The notes below the pieces were generated by a model. It saw only the letters and a program-made list of their open reading frames with translations, was not told the DNA's origin and made no database searches. From positions 1 to 5,834 of the forward strand of contig DAOWKX010000027.1 in the NCBI GenBank assembly GCA_030639705.1: a DNA stretch of 5,834 nt, written 5' to 3'. The position numbers and the translations under genes are program-made. The stretch comes from Candidatus Aminicenantota bacterium (GTDB lineage: Bacteria > Acidobacteriota > Aminicenantia > UBA2199). Below, in pieces: positions 5,813-5,834 of this stretch. Every line of letters begins with the position of its first letter. The stretch's first letter is position 1.

Positions 5813-5834
5813 ACCTATAGTATTTTTTATAAGA

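Noticed and set aside
5813..5834. Terminator after the thioredoxin lipoprotein gene
   Set aside because: Only a short T run is visible with no stable stem before it, and the window ends there.

Overview
The window comes from an AT-rich bacterial chromosome. Strong GGAGG ribosome-binding sites and exported proteins, including a probable lipoprotein with a TlpA-like thioredoxin domain, suggest a Gram-negative or diderm bacterium. The phylum cannot be fixed from this sequence, and no rRNA, tRNA, CRISPR array or complete mobile element is visible.

Layout, left to right. (1) Bases 1-738, minus strand: the first 246 codons of an AAA-type ATPase of the DUF4143 class, cut by the window edge. (2) Bases 739-889: a non-coding gap. 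It holds a good sigma70-type promoter for the ATPase, a triple TTACTCAA/TTGAGTAA repeat over its -10 box, a small AT-rich inverted repeat and a REP-like imperfect palindrome. (3) Bases 890-3142 and 3207-4334, both minus strand: a two-gene operon encoding two exported von Willebrand factor A (VWA) proteins. The upstream gene (3207-4334) encodes a 375-residue VWA protein with a divergent metal site and a charged coiled-coil tail. The downstream gene (890-3142) encodes a 750-residue VIT-VWA protein with an intact metal (MIDAS) site. A perfect 12-bp hairpin lies in the 64-bp gap between them. (4) Bases 4335-4630: a divergent intergenic region with a small GC-rich islet and an extended -10 promoter for the rightward gene. 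(5) Bases 4631-5812, plus strand: a probable lipoprotein with a helical TPR-like region and a C-terminal CxxC thioredoxin domain, best started at a TTG codon.

How the parts may work together. The two VWA proteins are almost certainly co-transcribed and exported, so they probably act together outside the cytoplasm in metal-dependent adhesion or complex assembly. The divergent thioredoxin lipoprotein would act in the same compartment, but a functional link is only inferred. The ATPase has its own promoter and looks like a separate, possibly autoregulated unit. Nothing here is a clearly new system. The most unusual signals are the repeat array over the ATPase promoter, the degenerate MIDAS paired with an intact one, and the intra-operon hairpin.
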